Below, piece by piece: positions 1-13,872 of a stretch of DNA of 64,000 nucleotides; the stretch's first letter is position 1, and every line of letters starts with the position of its first letter. The notes under the pieces were generated by a model, which saw only the letters and a program-made list of their open reading frames with translations, ran no database searches and had not been told where the DNA came from. The stretch comes from Ptychodera flava (taxonomy: Eukaryota > Hemichordata > Enteropneusta > Ptychoderidae). Position numbers and translations under genes: made by a program. The DNA lies in assembly GCF_041260155.1 (NCBI RefSeq), contig NC_091931.1, positions 49,627,758-49,691,757 on the forward strand. The letters are read 5' to 3'.

Positions 1-3000
1 ATTATCAGAGTGTTCCCATGATATGGTTTCTCTGTTGGTCTATGTCAGATTTTCTCTAGCCATACCCAAGTTTTCATTTCAAAAGCACAAAGGAAGAGGA
101 ACTTGAAAATTGTCAGAATACCAAGATAACGTACTGCACTCATGAGACCAAATTAAATTTGATTTTGAGTTATGGCCGTTTCAGCACTTGAACTTTGGTA
201 GACTGCACAAAGCAGGTACAGTTCTTCAGTTTTCTAGTCTTGCTCTCTTTAGTCATCTGAAGTGTTCACAAAAATTAAGAAAACGGGTATGAAGAAAAGA
301 AAGCTGAGAAAATTAAGATACATCAATATTTCTTTAATTAGTCACATAGAATGCGGTAAGTTTCACCATTACTCACAAGTAGCCCTGTTGTGGCTGTACA
401 AAGTATCTACATAACAACTTAACAAGGTAAATGATGTCATTGACAGCCTAACAATGGTGAACGCACAGTAAAACAATCAACATACCATAGGCTAGCACTC
501 ATGACTCACAGCAAATACTTCAGGTGTACCTTTTATCACACTGACCTGAAACCGGCTACTCTTGTCAAAGGTCAGAGGTCAATCAGCTCTCACAGGTCCA
601 CCACAGTGTCATGCTCTTGATATTCTTTACAATTGCCAGTCAAACAGAATGGTTTAGGTGAACAAATGGAAGACTTTTTACCAGAACAAATTTGGCAAAC
701 TTTACATATTTTTTATCTTCCAGTGCAAATCAATTCCATATTTCAATCGCTCCGTCACGGAAATAATTGGCTTTTTGGTATCATGATCAACTTAAATTAG
801 TACTAATCATGGAAACTCGTTCAATTTTGCCTTTAGCAGACTATGATTATCACGAACATTTTACTCGACTGTTCCAATCACAATCGATATATTTGGCGGT
901 AATTTCTATTTCATTTAAAAATGTAGATATAGCTTTTAAGGAACATGTCTATATGTAGTGAAGGGTTGTATCTACCATTATTATCTACCCATTATGTGAG
1001 TGCAAATCAGTGCTTTGATTTGAATAGGAACATCCAGGGAGTTAGCAGGCCATGTGAATGATTACTGACTGGTTTCAATAATTACCCGGCGCCGGTGAGC
1101 CCAGGACGTTTCTGACATCAAGGTAGACGCAACACTTAAAATGTAAAATATCCATGCGCGTACTGCTATTTTGATTTCGTTAAAATCTGTTTGATGTTGG
1201 TCAATATGAAACTAAATGTAATATAGAGTTAACAGTGTAAAGGCATGCAATAAAATTATTATTGACTGAGTACATGGGTTTATGTGCCCTCGCAACAGGT
1301 GACAATTTGCCTTACTGGCATGGCATCGGGCAAATTGTTCCTTGCTCTTGATGTATTCAGGCAATAATATGTACTAAAGGGCTTCATATTATACCTTGAC
1401 TGTTGTGCAATTTTGATTTAACATTACAGTCACTGTGATCTCTATATAATTTACTTTTAGATGAAACATTCACCAATAAATATGATAAAATATGCAACTT
1501 GCCAAGATGACAGCTGTGTTTACTGAGATTGATTAAGTAGCATGTTATCTTGCACTATCTGATTCTTGTACAGTGGATTACCAGAGTTCACTACCTGTTG
1601 GTAAACACTTGAAAACCCTAGCAACAATATCAAGGCAAGAAACTAGTGGTATCAAAACATCAAATATCATGGCAACTATTAAGGTCAGAAACTGACTTCA
1701 TCACACACATTCTGACTGTCAGTGTCATTGAGTGTAAGTACCGCTACGCTGACATTAACAAATTATTTTTATCATTTACTATGTTGTGTTTTTTTGTTAA
1801 AAAATGACACATGACAGAAAAGTGTATTTTTCAGTTTCATTTCATTGAAAAATGCTCATCTGGTTATGTCATGAAATCTATCAACACATACATGCATACA
1901 CATGGGATACATATGTAACAGAACTCATTTAGACAATTATGATAAAAGGAACAGTTCTGTATAATTTTTTTCTGTTTCTTATTTCACAGAGGACATTGAA
2001 AGTGCCGGTAAAGATTGTAATGTATTGATGGGATTTAAGATATAAGTGTGCCACTGAACTACATTTCATTTGATTGTAGATATAAAATTATAGCAATAAA
2101 TAGTGATGTGTAATTTAGACCATTTTCATTGGAGAAGAAAAGTTGACTGTGGCAACTCAATCACTTTGATTGTCGATATTAAACTACAGCAACTAATGAT
2201 GTCTAAATGAGAAATGCATTTTCATTTGAACAGAGTAGATGGCTAGCATTCAATTTCTATTGCAAGCACTTAAATTCCACGTAAGATTATTTGAAGGAGA
2301 CTGCGAGTTGTGGTAAGATTTCCGATGAATGATTCAGATAATTTTCTCCCTATACATATTGCTTTGGATTGAAGCTCTGACTCTGAAGTAATAAAAAGGC
2401 ACTATGTTTTTAATCGTACATGTAATCTACCAATTTCACTCATACTTCAAAGAAATTGCCATTTCTTATGTGATATGATGTTTTTTGTGAGCTGTTGGTT
2501 TATTGAACACACAAGAAACTGCACAAAGTAGCCTAATGATGTATGTTTTGCAGTTGCCATAGCAATGGCATCGTGCTAGAAAACCACAAAATCTTATTAA
2601 TGTAGTCAGCATTGATAGTAACTTTTGTTGAGCACTATCTTAATTTTACATATTGTATACATGCAAGGAAAACTGAGGAGAAAATTCAAGTTAGCAACCT
2701 CATAATTATTCCACTTATACTTATAGATTTTGAAATATAAAGTATGGGTATATATTAATTTTAACCAATGGTACATTAAATTGGCACCTGTTCTTGTTGT
2801 TAAATGATAAAATAATGTCAGGATAATAAAGTTATTCCCTTTTAATATTATTGGACCATCACACACATACATACACTGCACAAAAGAAACATTTTCTCGA
2901 TGGATACATGTTAAAAAATACACCGCTAGAACGAAACTTCCAAATCCAATATAATACTATTCCTAAAGAAACAAATGAAATTACTTTGATGAAAGTTTAA

Positions 3001-5950
3001 CAGCGTGTTCTATTCACTTCATGAACAGTGAATAAAATTTATATATAGGCCTATACACAGATTTCAGATATACATATATTATATGAATTCCTTACCATGT
3101 GACATTGGGCAAGCATACACCCAGAACAGCTTCACACATAAATAAAATATTCATTTGTTTGCCAAGGCAATATACTAGCATGGATTTTTCCATGCCTCTG
3201 AGAAGAACATTGATTATTTATTAATTTGGTGCCTTAAAAATATTTCTGATTGATGTATAATTAAATTTTCAATGATCACTTGTACGGAATATTTTCAAAT
3301 AAAAAAACAGTGACACAATGTCAAATACTTTACAAAGACAGACAACCAATCTGGATCCATTGAGTGAATACACAGAATAAACTCAGTTACCATGGGAACT
3401 ATTATTTGATATCCTTGGCCTGGAATACATGTCAATGGTACATGCATAAATGTTAATATGAAAGGATGAACTGCAGCGGAAAATGTCATACATTTCTAAA
3501 AATATTCAGATGCATGTCACCTAGAAAAATGTAACATATCCACAATACACCTACTTGTGATAATTTTAGGTCTGTTCATTTGTACATTTCCTTATTATTT
3601 TTTTATCTTTCAATTTCATTTAATTACATGTATCTGCTTAATTTACTATTTACTGTTTATTGAAAACAACCAAAATGATATCCAGAAAGATCTGCTGGAT
3701 ATAAATGCAGAACTAATTATGTCTAAAAATACTTACAAACTGGGTTAACGCTCAAAAAATCCCATTTAATTTTCAAAAAATAATTTTCAAGAAGTGGCGT
3801 ATGTATTTCTGATTCCTGGAACTACCATCACATAAAACTTGGGAATACCAGTATCCTACACAGAAACTAAAATTAAGTCACAAACATTTTGCTTAGATCT
3901 CCTCCAGGATAAAAACGGGAAATGAATTCGTGTAAGAAGTGAGGCGTAACAGTTCCCTCCAATGCAAAACAAAAAGTACATTCACTACAGCATGACTGTT
4001 TGGCATACACACCAATTAGATAACAGATGACAATTTAATTATTCTTTCCACCTATTGCAACAATTCAGTTGCTATGGAGATTACAAAAATTTTACAGATA
4101 CAGCTTAGAACCTCCATGCTACATGCAGACAGTAATTCTTATATTGTACGTTAAAATTTAGTCAATTTCCATCATGATTGGCTATAGGGAAGTAAAATCA
4201 AGTAATAATCTAATTTTTACTGACATGATTTTGGATGTTCTAAAAGCCAAATTTAGCAATATACTGTTATCACTGACTCAGCAGGTAGTACTGACTATAT
4301 ACGTCACGCAGTTATCATTATTGATGATGAAAAGTCGTTTAAACATCCACTTCCTGTCTTTGCACATCACGATGACGATGATCCGCTCACAAATTACTTA
4401 TTTCTTCACTTGTATCAAATTTCTGTGACGTAGATGAACATCTACAACAAATTGCTCGCACCAATTTCCCATTCTCATAATACAACACTTTCAGGTGATA
4501 AGGAATTGACATTTTTTGATCTCTTGTAAACGTACATGTATGAGAACAACAACTCTTAGACTATGGTTTTTGCAAAATCACAAATTTCCACCATTGCAAT
4601 AATATACCTTTCATCTCTCCATTGAGTGACTGTGAATTAACTTAAAACGCAATACATAAACAACCTGATGGCTGTAGCATGTACTTTTTCACAACGTCAT
4701 ACTAAGTTTTCTTAAATCAATGTGCATAATTAAAGAGAGATTTATCTATTTTTCATAATGTTAAATTCTATTTGCTAAAGGTGTTGTATGCAGATTCTAT
4801 CTATAATAGGATCTGCACTCTTGTTATCCTAAGTTTCTGTAATGAGTGCTATTACAAGATAGTATCTGAGAAGATTCAAGATCAATCACAGACTGTTCAT
4901 ATATAGGAATTGGTAAAACTTCAAATCAGTATCATATAATATTGCAATGCCACTTTACTGTTTAAACTAATATAGCATTACTGTCTTTGTTGACAGTTGG
5001 AAGTACATGTTTGTGATTTGAGATGAAAAGTTCCAGTGGTTGCTATTTGATCAGATAATAGGTATTAACTTTGATACGTCAGGACCACTGGGGCCGTTAC
5101 AGACATACAGAATGTGTGAAATGTCTCTTGGGGGAAGATTGTGCATGTTGACAAGCTTGCCGGTGAAATTCAAAACCCTCAGTCCTCATAGCGGTAAATA
5201 CCCCACTACTGAAAGATGTATCATATACATGATCTGTAAGACTACCTTGGAAACATAAGAGAGACTTTATTGCCAATACAGTGCTATAATCAAGATGCCT
5301 ACATCGATGGATATTGGAACAATTCCAGCGTTTTACTTCAGCAGACATTTTGCATGTTATTATTAACACTGGTCAGCTTGTATCGCTTTACAGACTATTT
5401 GTTGACAACTTAAGTGCCTGTCAACCACATGTTATTGTTGACAATTTGATCCATTCAACATAAAGTACAGTCTTATACACAGAAACTTATCACGTAGGCA
5501 ATTCCTGTTTACAAATGATTTCAACTCTATTTTTAATTTCTGATCAAATCTTTTTCCAACAAAGTTTCTCCTTTCTGATCTTGGCATTCACTTAATTGCC
5601 ATTCAAAGGGGAACTAAACCGATCACCCTGGCTGTTTCAATGACTTTGTGAAAGGAGTACTGAAGAGATTACTGGATTCCAAGCTCCCTATATTGTGATG
5701 GATTGCAGAGCTCAGTATGTTTGGTGTGCTTGTACGCCATTGGCATACAGTTTCTGTGCAAACACTCAAGATCAACAAGCATATGACACTATGTGTATGC
5801 AACAACTGGCTATCATTGTATGTATCATATACAATTGTCCATCACCTGGCAATATTATCTAACTGCTAACACCATCATACACAAATGTTTTTGAAAATTC
5901 ATTGCAAGTTCTTAAAATTCCTTTTTTTTTAAGTAAAAGAGGAAACTTAC
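1..5950. other. Long stretch without a recognised gene
   Basis: Both strands were read for splice-bounded exons and known domains and none was recognised. The open frames here are short, rich in Phe/Ile/Tyr and look like random AT-rich sequence. If the GRXCR1-like gene at 5951-6187 continues, its downstream exons (in the family a cysteine-rich C-terminal zinc-ribbon-like part) should lie here or beyond the left edge, but I could not find a convincing CxxC-rich exon. Confidence 0.5.
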
Positions 5951-6187
5951 CCCTAATATTTCACCATCTATAACAACTTGAGGTACTGTCAAAGGAGAGT
6001 CTTTACCAAGCCTCTCTTGTAAATCTTTCTGGTTGTGTTTGTTCAAGTAAATATCTCTTTCTTCAAATTTCACTCTGTGGTTTTGGAAGAGTTTCTTTAC
6101 AAATTGGCATTTTTCATAGGTACCTCTGATAATACTCATACTCGTTGTGTAAATGATTATTTTACCAATTTCTTCTTTCCTTGCATT
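5951..6187 (-). CDS. GRXCR1: Glutaredoxin-domain exon of a GRXCR1-like gene (partial)
   Basis: This minus-strand exon of 237 nt (79 codons, phase 0 at both ends) is bounded by an acceptor ending TGGCAG just above 6187 and a donor GTAAGT just below 5951. The peptide runs KIIIYTTS, then a cysteine at EKCQFVKK, then [13 protein letters not shown], then VPQVVIDGEILG. This matches the glutaredoxin-like core of vertebrate GRXCR1 (IYTT, [27 protein letters not shown]). As in that family, the CPYC redox motif of true glutaredoxins is absent, so disulfide reductase activity is not expected. GRXCR1 is known in vertebrates from hair-cell stereocilia and actin-rich protrusions; a role here is inferred only. 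Upstream and downstream exons are not firmly placed. Family assignment is secure at exon level; GRXCR1 versus GRXCR2 is not settled. Confidence 0.82.
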
Positions 6188-9100
6188 CTGCCAAAGAGAG
6201 AAGAGAATTATATTAATATGAACATTAATAACATGTTTTGTCGCAACAAACTGTGACAGGTCAACAACTTCCCCTACAAAATACGGAATTTGTGTAAGTG
6301 TTTTCCCTTGGCAATTTCTTTTGCTGTTGGTGAACAACGAAACTTTTTGCAAAATTAAGTAGAATATTTTTTTACTATTATGTGAATAAATTTGCATGTT
6401 TGTTTTACCGATCGGATATTATCCTGTAAAAGGTGCTGAAATGGTAGATAATTTGGATTATAATTGCAGTTCTATTTTTACTGTGTCAATATGTACACAT
6501 GTAGTGTATATTCAAATAGAAATGGAATTCTACATCTCTATGATAGAAATTTGTTTACCATGGACATGACAGGCCTAAAAAACAAATATTTAATGTACAG
6601 ATTTTCAGATATCAATGACCTAACAACATGACCTAATGTAGAAGCTGTACGATTTGGCTTAAAAAATTTGTACAATCTTAGATACACTACAAGATGAATA
6701 GATGTGCTAATTTATTTTTGCCATGCAGTGATATGAATTCACTACTTGGGCTGGTGTTTATAACTTATAAGTTAAAGCATGGACAGTACTATCTGTGGTT
6801 TAAGAAGGTATTTATGACCAGCACCTAAAGTGTCAATTCTAGCTTTGAAATTGATATTTGAATATGTCTGCAAGTCTTTGGAAATTCATCATTACTCCTT
6901 GTGACAACATGAGAATGTCTAGAAATTTCTCTGGTTTATCCTTCATCACATGAAAGTCATTTCTAGTGTAAAGTACTACATCGCTTTAACATCACTCATA
7001 TTTGTTTTGAGGGTTTGCTGCAGCTGCCTAGGTGATACACTCAATATATCAAAAATTGGCATTTGCCCATTCATGAGCTACAAACATCAGACCTGATGAA
7101 AGGTGGCAAGAAAATAGTGACTTTAATAGGATTGTTGTAAAAGTAATTCATGTGAGTTGATTGTTCACAAATAAATTAATGTAGACCTTTATGGAAACTG
7201 TTGGCAAATCAGAATAGTTGTGGCATTTTATGATTATCCATGCAGCTAACACTTTTTCAAAGGATGATGATAGGGTACTGGCAATGTCTCATAAAAATTC
7301 TTAGAAGAACCTCATTTGACCTTTGCCCTGTAGCCCACCTGGCAATGACCTCCTACATTACATATTCATGACTGAACATACATTCAATTTCCTCTCAATT
7401 TCCGTCAATTACCTCATGAGACAGGGATTACAATTTAAAGCCCTTTTTATTTGGAAAGTTGGTGTACATGCATGCCAGTGTGGTATCCAGCTACTGTAAT
7501 GCAGAGGAAGGCAGATATAACCAGCTTACACTGACTCACTTGGTCCAACCTGAGCAAGGTTTTCACCTTGATGGGTACAGTCAGTATGTCTTTTGGGTGT
7601 GCCCAAATACAATAAAATCAATGCTTTGATCAAACACTTGGTTTGCTTCTATTATTTGATGCTATACTCAGAGTGTACAAAGTGCTTTTCAATTCAACCA
7701 TGAGAAAACGCCCAGGTAAAAATAAATGAATTGATAATTGTGTCAAAACCAATTGAATATACTCCAAGAACCATACACAGGTCAGCATTGCTATACACAA
7801 TAGGGCTGTCCTGCAGTGCATACTCATTGAGCATGACATGAAGGAAAGCATACAGAAATCAACTTAAATGATAAAAACCACTGTATGCAGTTTGCTTCCT
7901 TCTAAATTTCAATGAATGATGTGGGATCATTACAGGTGTGAAGTAAATCTTTCAGGTGAAAATGGATTTTGCAGGCTCATCGAATTCAAGGGTTGCACAG
8001 AATGTTGTGCTCTGATTGTAATACTATTACAGGGAACTTTGTCATCTGCGTGATATATGTTCTGGTTTATGTTGTTATTTGCTCATAAAATTGAAGAAAA
8101 GTAACTAATGTGTTGTTGCTGCTACTTCAGTCATATTCGTGTTGCTGTTGTGAATACATGTACAGGAAAACCATAACAGGCTTCCATTGGTGTTACATGT
8201 AAGTAAAGGGCAGGTATTGCAGATGGAGTTGAACATTTTACCCTTCAAAGTTCATAATATATATATGAAGACACTGCAATGTTCAGCTCTATTCAAACTC
8301 TCTCACCTGGCATTTTTAGCCATGGTGGCTCAATATTCAATGACATCAATATGTTTGTAATGACAGCAACAAAAGATTTGTTTTTTCTTTCCAATTTATA
8401 AATGAATGTATCAACATAGACAACATCAACGACCAGATTAGATGTCCACTCTGTGAGGTTGTCAAACTATATTGAGTCTAAAATCTCAATGTTTTGAGTT
8501 ATTCAGTTATGTAAGAATTGAACATTAATCAAAAACAAAAACAAAACAAAAAAAACAAAACAGAAAAACAAAATTTCTGTGCTTCTTAGGTTTTTCTTAA
8601 ATGAACATGGTGGAATGAATGTAGATTCGCTTGGAGGTATTGAGAAGGAAACTTTAATGAGAAAGTATTGGCATTTAATTATAAAGTACTGGTTTGTGTC
8701 ATTGTGTGAGACACCAGGGCGTACACCGGGCAAGGTCGACCATTGACTCTCAGGAATTTAATCTCAATGGAATTTCACGTCAAAAAATAGCACTTGAACA
8801 AAGATCTAATGAATATATATATAGCGAGAGATGTATCGGCAGACTACGCCAGTTTTCAAGTACATCGAATACAGTGGAGGCGCGTCACGGGCGTCAGAAA
8901 AGTATCATTGAGCAAAGACCGGATGTCCTTTCCATTCAGCGGAACTATCAGCTAGCTATACTGTATGCAGTGGACCACAATTCGGAAGCTACTGTATGAG
9001 ATACAAATTAAACCATAACAGTGAGCCAGTTCACTGCACAGTGTTGATATTATACGGCCAATCAAGGAACTGTCATGATGTAAAAATGATTCCCATGGTG

Positions 9101-10111
9101 ACATAATTCAAATGCACGGGAAGATAAAAATGACATACAGCCAAATCAGAAGATCACGATTTGGAAGGATGGGAGATATCGTAATTCAAAGAATATTGGA
9201 AATTTTATTTACCATCGTTAATCATTCCTAGAATTTTAGACTGGGCCTGTAGGCCCTATCTACAACTTCACTACTACAAGTGGTATTTCGCATATCCGGG
9301 ATTCATTATATAATGATTACATTACCCCTACATGTTAATGTTCATGAAATACTGAGGTATTATATTATAAGGTGTTCAGTGTGATGGTCGGATTTGCCTC
9401 TAAGCAAAAATCATTTTGGTCACTGAACTTGATCGCAGTATTGAGGGACTATGACTTGATATTGCTATTCGCAGTGTTAGTGTTATACCGCAGTACCAGA
9501 AGTGCAAGTGGTCACGCCAGTTGCCTCAATGATTATCCCGACGAAAAATGTAATTGTCACGCCTCTTTCTCCCTTTGCTTTTATTTCTCTTTTGTAAAAT
9601 AGCCTATCCGAAATAACAGTCTTTGGCCAACCGCCAAAACAATAGTCTGACTTACCTGTGTACACAAAGAAAGATAACAATGGGTGTTGTGAGACCTGTT
9701 CGTGAACCAGATAATTGAACCTGGCAGACGTTCATCCATGCAACGGTCACAACATACCACCATACCGGTGTTTACACGCGGATACGTGTGTCCATGCTTT
9801 AGTGATATCGTCTCTTGATAAATTTTTGTGACCAAATTAAATTTGAATGTTTGCGCCAAGCCGTCGATAAAGAATGTCAAGAACAAATTACAGGGACATC
9901 TCAGCTCCGTTGTGCAATTTTACATTCTCAGGAAATTTGACCTTAGTGAAATGTGGTAAAATTTACTCGTTGCCGACACTGTGCGCCTAGCCTTTTTAAC
10001 GGTTCGGTCGACTACGCTGTACAATTTCTCGAGTATGAATGAGTAAAGTGGTGAGTAAATATTCCTAGAAACCACTTACCCTCGACTGAAGTACTAAGTA
10101 ATGGCCTAAAT
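6188..10111. other. Intron or intergenic stretch, no clear gene
   Basis: This is probably the first intron(s) of the GRXCR1-like gene. The one open frame that stands out is on the plus strand at about 8694-8999: it has no ATG, is moderately CpG-rich, ends in TGA and has no recognisable domain. It could be a terminal exon of an unknown gene but is more likely chance. Confidence 0.4.
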
Positions 10112-10366
10112 TCAAACTGTGTGACTCCGGCTCGGACACGATTTTTCACCCCTCGGACAGTACGTTAATGCTGATAATATCTTCTTCGGCTTGCGTCGAC
10201 TGCAGTCCTCGTCTGCCAACGTACCGTAGACTCTGTTTTCGTCCTCGTCTCGGCTGCAATCGTTTTCTGTGACAAATAAACCTTCTTGGGATATTTTGCC
10301 GGTATCCTGAGTTTCTCGGCATGCCCGTTTACGCCATGACAAGTCATCTTCCGCGATCACAGGCAT
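10112..10366 (-). CDS. Unrecognised 84-codon ORF near a putative promoter
   Basis: An ATG-started frame of 84 codons, rich in Asp, Glu, Arg and Lys with five cysteines, in sequence that is GC-richer than its surroundings. No domain is recognised. It overlaps, in another frame, the end of a 43-codon frame that starts at 10488 with a better initiation context. It may be an alternative first exon of the GRXCR1-like gene (a GTACGT donor lies inside it), a 5' leader segment, or no gene. Confidence 0.2.
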   Translation of the reverse strand: MPVIAEDDLSWRKRACRETQDTGKISQEGLFVTENDCSRDEDENRVYGTLADEDCSRRKPKKILSALTYCPRGEKSCPSRSHTV

Positions 10367-10425
10367 GGTTTGTTTTTCTTGCTGGAGGGTTTCATATCTT
10401 GGAACTCCGCTTGCAGTGCCCTCAC

Positions 10426-10488
10426 TTTGAAGCCCTTCCGATTACTGAACAAATTATTCGCGAAAACGTGACGTTTTGTGCTTGCCAT
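10426..10488 (-). CDS. Candidate first coding exon of the GRXCR1-like gene
   Basis: An ATG at 10488 sits in a strong context (AACCATGGC) and opens a frame starting MASTKRHVFANNLF. After 21 codons there is a possible donor (AAA then GTGAGG) that leaves phase 0, which matches the phase-0 acceptor of the glutaredoxin exon at 6187. The CpG-rich stretch at 10500-10760 lies immediately upstream on this strand. If not spliced, the frame ends after 43 codons and would be a short upstream ORF. The link to the glutaredoxin exon is inference from phase and position only. Confidence 0.33.
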
Positions 10489-10499
10489 GGTTAAAAATA

Positions 10500-10760
10500 A
10501 GCTCGGTGTGATATATACATCAATGTCTATTAATGAGGTTAAGGCGAGTGCGGGCGGGTACGGGTGGAGCTGACGTGCCGCTTATCGACCAGTTGACAGC
10601 TGCAAACAAAGGTGACTCAGTACTGAATTTCTAGTTGACGGAAGCGACAGTGCTTCATGAATATTCATTATTTGTCAATAGAGATCGAGAGGCCCCTCCC
10701 CAATTGCTTTGTCGCAGATCCGGGTACGGTCGCGGTGCGGGCGCCTATAATCAGATAATA
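10500..10760. promoter_or_regulatory. CpG-rich promoter-like stretch
   Basis: The sequence is markedly richer in G, C and CpG than the flanking DNA, with GGGCGGGT-like and TGACGTG elements. It lies directly upstream of the ATG at 10488 on the minus strand. A promoter for the GRXCR1-like gene is the simplest reading. There is no experimental signal in the sequence itself. Confidence 0.4.
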
Positions 10761-13300
10761 TATTCGTAATTTTTAAGCAATTGTTTAGCATTACGACATA
10801 AATTTGATATAGTTGACAAGCATTTGCGTATTTTGTGAATCAGTCGTGACGAAGCCTGTTTGAGGGAAACGCCTGTAGGTCTTTCACACCTATCTGTTTG
10901 TTACGACTGCACCTTCACAGAAACGTAGGAATTTGCCGAGTTTGAAGATCGTTTGATTGATGCCGATTTTATAACGTTTAAACATTCGTGATAATTATTT
11001 CACGGATTTTGCCTGGTATTTGTGACGACACTTTAATCATCTTTAAACAGTATCTTTGCCCTCTTCTCCTAATGAACGGAGCTGAGACACCATGGCAATA
11101 TTACAGCTTACTTGCAGTTTGTAAAGTCGTAAAAATATAAAATGTTTTCAGGAGATACAAATAACGGAGAGTGCAATACTTGTCGACTATTTAGGGTAGA
11201 CATGCTGGAATGGGCGTAGGCGTAGATCGGCAACAACGTTATTTTTTCATCTCACTTTTGAACAATCTCGAATATTTTATAATTGTTGTCGTCTTCGTTA
11301 TCGTTATATTATTATTATTATATTATTATTATTACTATTATTATTATTATTACAAGTAGATTTTGATACATTGTAAGATTTATAACGTTGACCTCCATAT
11401 GTGACCACTCCTGCACGTTTATTATTTATTTAGGCCTGTTTATGTAGCCGTGTACACATACGTGACATTGGCATAAAATGAAATGCTAAACAAAAAGAAT
11501 TACAAGATTGGAAAACTTGGCAAGAAGACATGAAATAAGCCATCTCAAAATTACATGTTAAAAGCTTTCACCAGCTCATTAAAGAACTTTGCTGTAATAA
11601 CGACGGAACAAGACATTGTGTAAGCTTGTATCCCTGATCGGAGTTTTGGACGCTTAGTTTTTCCCAAACTGGCACCCAAGTCGCCTAGCGTTTCTCGGCT
11701 GCTGAGTTACTGTGGGCCAAGGCGTTCACCAGACTATCTGCGCAACAGCCTATCAGTTAGTGCGGCAGTCATCTGCAGTTTAGTCCTTCAATTCTGGTTT
11801 GATATTAATTTGATATGCATGCAGAATTGGAGCAAGCTTTCCGTGTTTGCACAAGTTTCAAACCTACGCTTGTGCTCGTTTTTTCAATGTTAGAAATATT
11901 TGTTGTGAAAGGCTGTTTTAAGAAATAAAACATTTTATGTGTTTGTTTTTAACTTTTCGCTGACTTCATATTTTTTGGCACTGAGACCAGTTGCCCAAAC
12001 TTTTGTATACTACACTGGCAACTCCAGGCTCTGGCAACTCCAGTTATTTGGTCAGGGCGATATGCCCCCACTTTGGTGATCGGCAGAACAAATTAATGAA
12101 GGGGATTAGGGAGGGCAATTAATAGGTAAGCTTATATGGACTGTTTTCTTGGAAATACTATACAGAGATAGCTAGGGACACGCTAGACGTAGGTAAGGCT
12201 TGTGTAGAGAAAGAAAGTTTAATACATGACATTTATTGATCATATTCATAACTTCTAGACTAATATTGCTTGCCTTCCCAGGCTGTGGTCGGAGAGCTTG
12301 CGCTGGTCTGCTCACATTCGATTGCATTCGTGCATCTACACGTAAGTAACAAACGATCTTCGAAAACGCAACATCATTTTTTCACGTTTTGAGGCTCGAA
12401 ATTCTTCTGAATAGTCGATACAAATAAAAACTGAAAAGATTAGGTCGTCCATTCATTATACGGTAACCGATAACTTGCAACAGCCTCCGAACTTATATGA
12501 ATGAAAACTTGCAGACGACAGTTTTTTGTTTACAAACAAAAATAGTCCCGGGTCAAAAATTGGTAAATACTCATTACCATAAAAAAGGCAAAATTTTTGC
12601 ATTGCGCTGCCTTGCAAATGCCGGTAGTACGCGTGCGCTCCAGTGCAGGTAAACTGTGGTACATGGTACATATAATCGAGATTATTTTGGACAACACCGC
12701 CCGTATATTATGTATTGCAAAACTGTTACTTTAACAATTGCTATATAGATGAGACGAACACTGAGTAGTTTGTTCCGCACCTTGACTATCTCCGTGAGAA
12801 GCCGAGCTGAAAACTGTCATTTCCTTAGCAACCAACCATTATAGTACTCGGACACGGTGCAAATTATTATCACTGTACAAAGCCAGTAACATTTATTATT
12901 ATTTTAATAAACGTTATAGGAATGCTTCAAAAACTGAATAACAGCGTAAAAGCTGCGTGATTCAGAATATGACTTCAGGCTACAATGTGTAAAACGGTCA
13001 AAAGTGAACGACAATGAAAGTAAGCGTGAAACGCGGGTCACCACCATTTACTCTACAAGTCAAAATAATTCATGTTGGACACATGTAGCACTTTTTGAAA
13101 ATCATCACTGATATGAATATCAGTGAGTTGAATATAGCAAAATGAAAAGAGCGTTATTACAGTAATCATGTTACATGTGCGTCCTTGCCTCGTAAAGCCT
13201 ACTCTTGAAATGTGTAACTCAACCAAGTATGTATGATAATCACACATGGATTCAGGCCTGATCATTCTTTGACGGTACTCTATATGATTATGTGTAAAAA
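10761..13300. other. Intergenic, no gene seen
   Basis: Apart from the ATT-rich microsatellite near 11.3 kb, I see no exon, RNA gene or known repeat. A few CpG-bearing patches occur around 11.6-12.4 kb, without an open frame of note. Confidence 0.45.
11305..11353. repeat. (ATT)n microsatellite
   Basis: Imperfect run of ATT triplets, interrupted by single TA and ACT steps. Confidence 0.9.
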
Positions 13301-13304
13301 TATG

Positions 13305-13323
13305 ATGTGTGTGTGTGTGTGTG

Positions 13324-13374
<51 letters not shown>
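13305..13374. repeat. (TG)n microsatellite
   Basis: About 34 TG dinucleotides with one phase break near 13324. It creates spurious Cys-Val and Thr-His open frames on the two strands. Confidence 0.97.
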
Positions 13375-13376
<2 letters not shown>

Positions 13377-13646
13377 GTGCAAGTAAATCATGAAAACAAA
13401 AGAATAACTACTGGGCGACTTGCAGCGATTTCGAAGCTGTTATCAATTGGTTGGCTGAATCTTACCAATATAATTAAAACAATACAAATAAACTCCCTAA
13501 GTTGCTGTGAATAGTGACAATCGACCAATCAGATATACCTTGCAAACACGCTGCGAGTCAGCCGTAACTACTATCTCGTAGATGGCGCTACCAACGGCTT
13601 CTTCATGGCAGTATAGTTACTGGAGTTACGAAATTGCAAACAATAG

Positions 13647-13705
13647 TTCTCGATCTTTCTGGATTCATTCAGAGGGTGACATGAGTAATAAGTACTGGAA
13701 GTTTC
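13647..13705 (+). promoter_or_regulatory. Heat-shock elements upstream of the small HSP gene
   Basis: Two clusters fit the heat-shock factor site (alternating nGAAn and nTTCn). The first, at 13647-13664, reads TTCtcGATctTTCtgGAT, four units with the spacing kept. The second, at 13698-13705, reads GAAgtTTC. They lie about 40-100 bp upstream of the TATA box and would give heat-inducible transcription if functional. Confidence 0.65.
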
Positions 13706-13744
13706 GTCATTTTTGTAGGTTTGTTACGTCAGGCAGAAAGAGGG

Positions 13745-13752
13745 TATAAAAG
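13745..13752 (+). promoter_or_regulatory. TATA box of the small HSP gene
   Basis: TATAAAAG lies 128 bp upstream of the first ATG (13873), close behind the heat-shock elements. TATA boxes are usual in metazoan inducible small heat-shock genes. Confidence 0.7.
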
Positions 13753-13872
13753 AAATTTAGCTGGCTAATGTACGTCATATCGACAAAGGGGGAGCTGACC
13801 TAGCAGTCAGTAGTTGCGAGGAGATATTACAGTTTTACCTGTGCGGACACAATATTTAGCTATTCCGTGAAA

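Noticed and set aside
8694-8999. 101-codon plus-strand frame in a CpG-richer patch
   Set aside because: It has no ATG at its start, no recognised domain and no convincing splice partner; kept only as a note.
13053-13514. Long His-Thr and Cys-Val open frames on both strands
   Set aside because: They are translations of the TG microsatellite and its edges.
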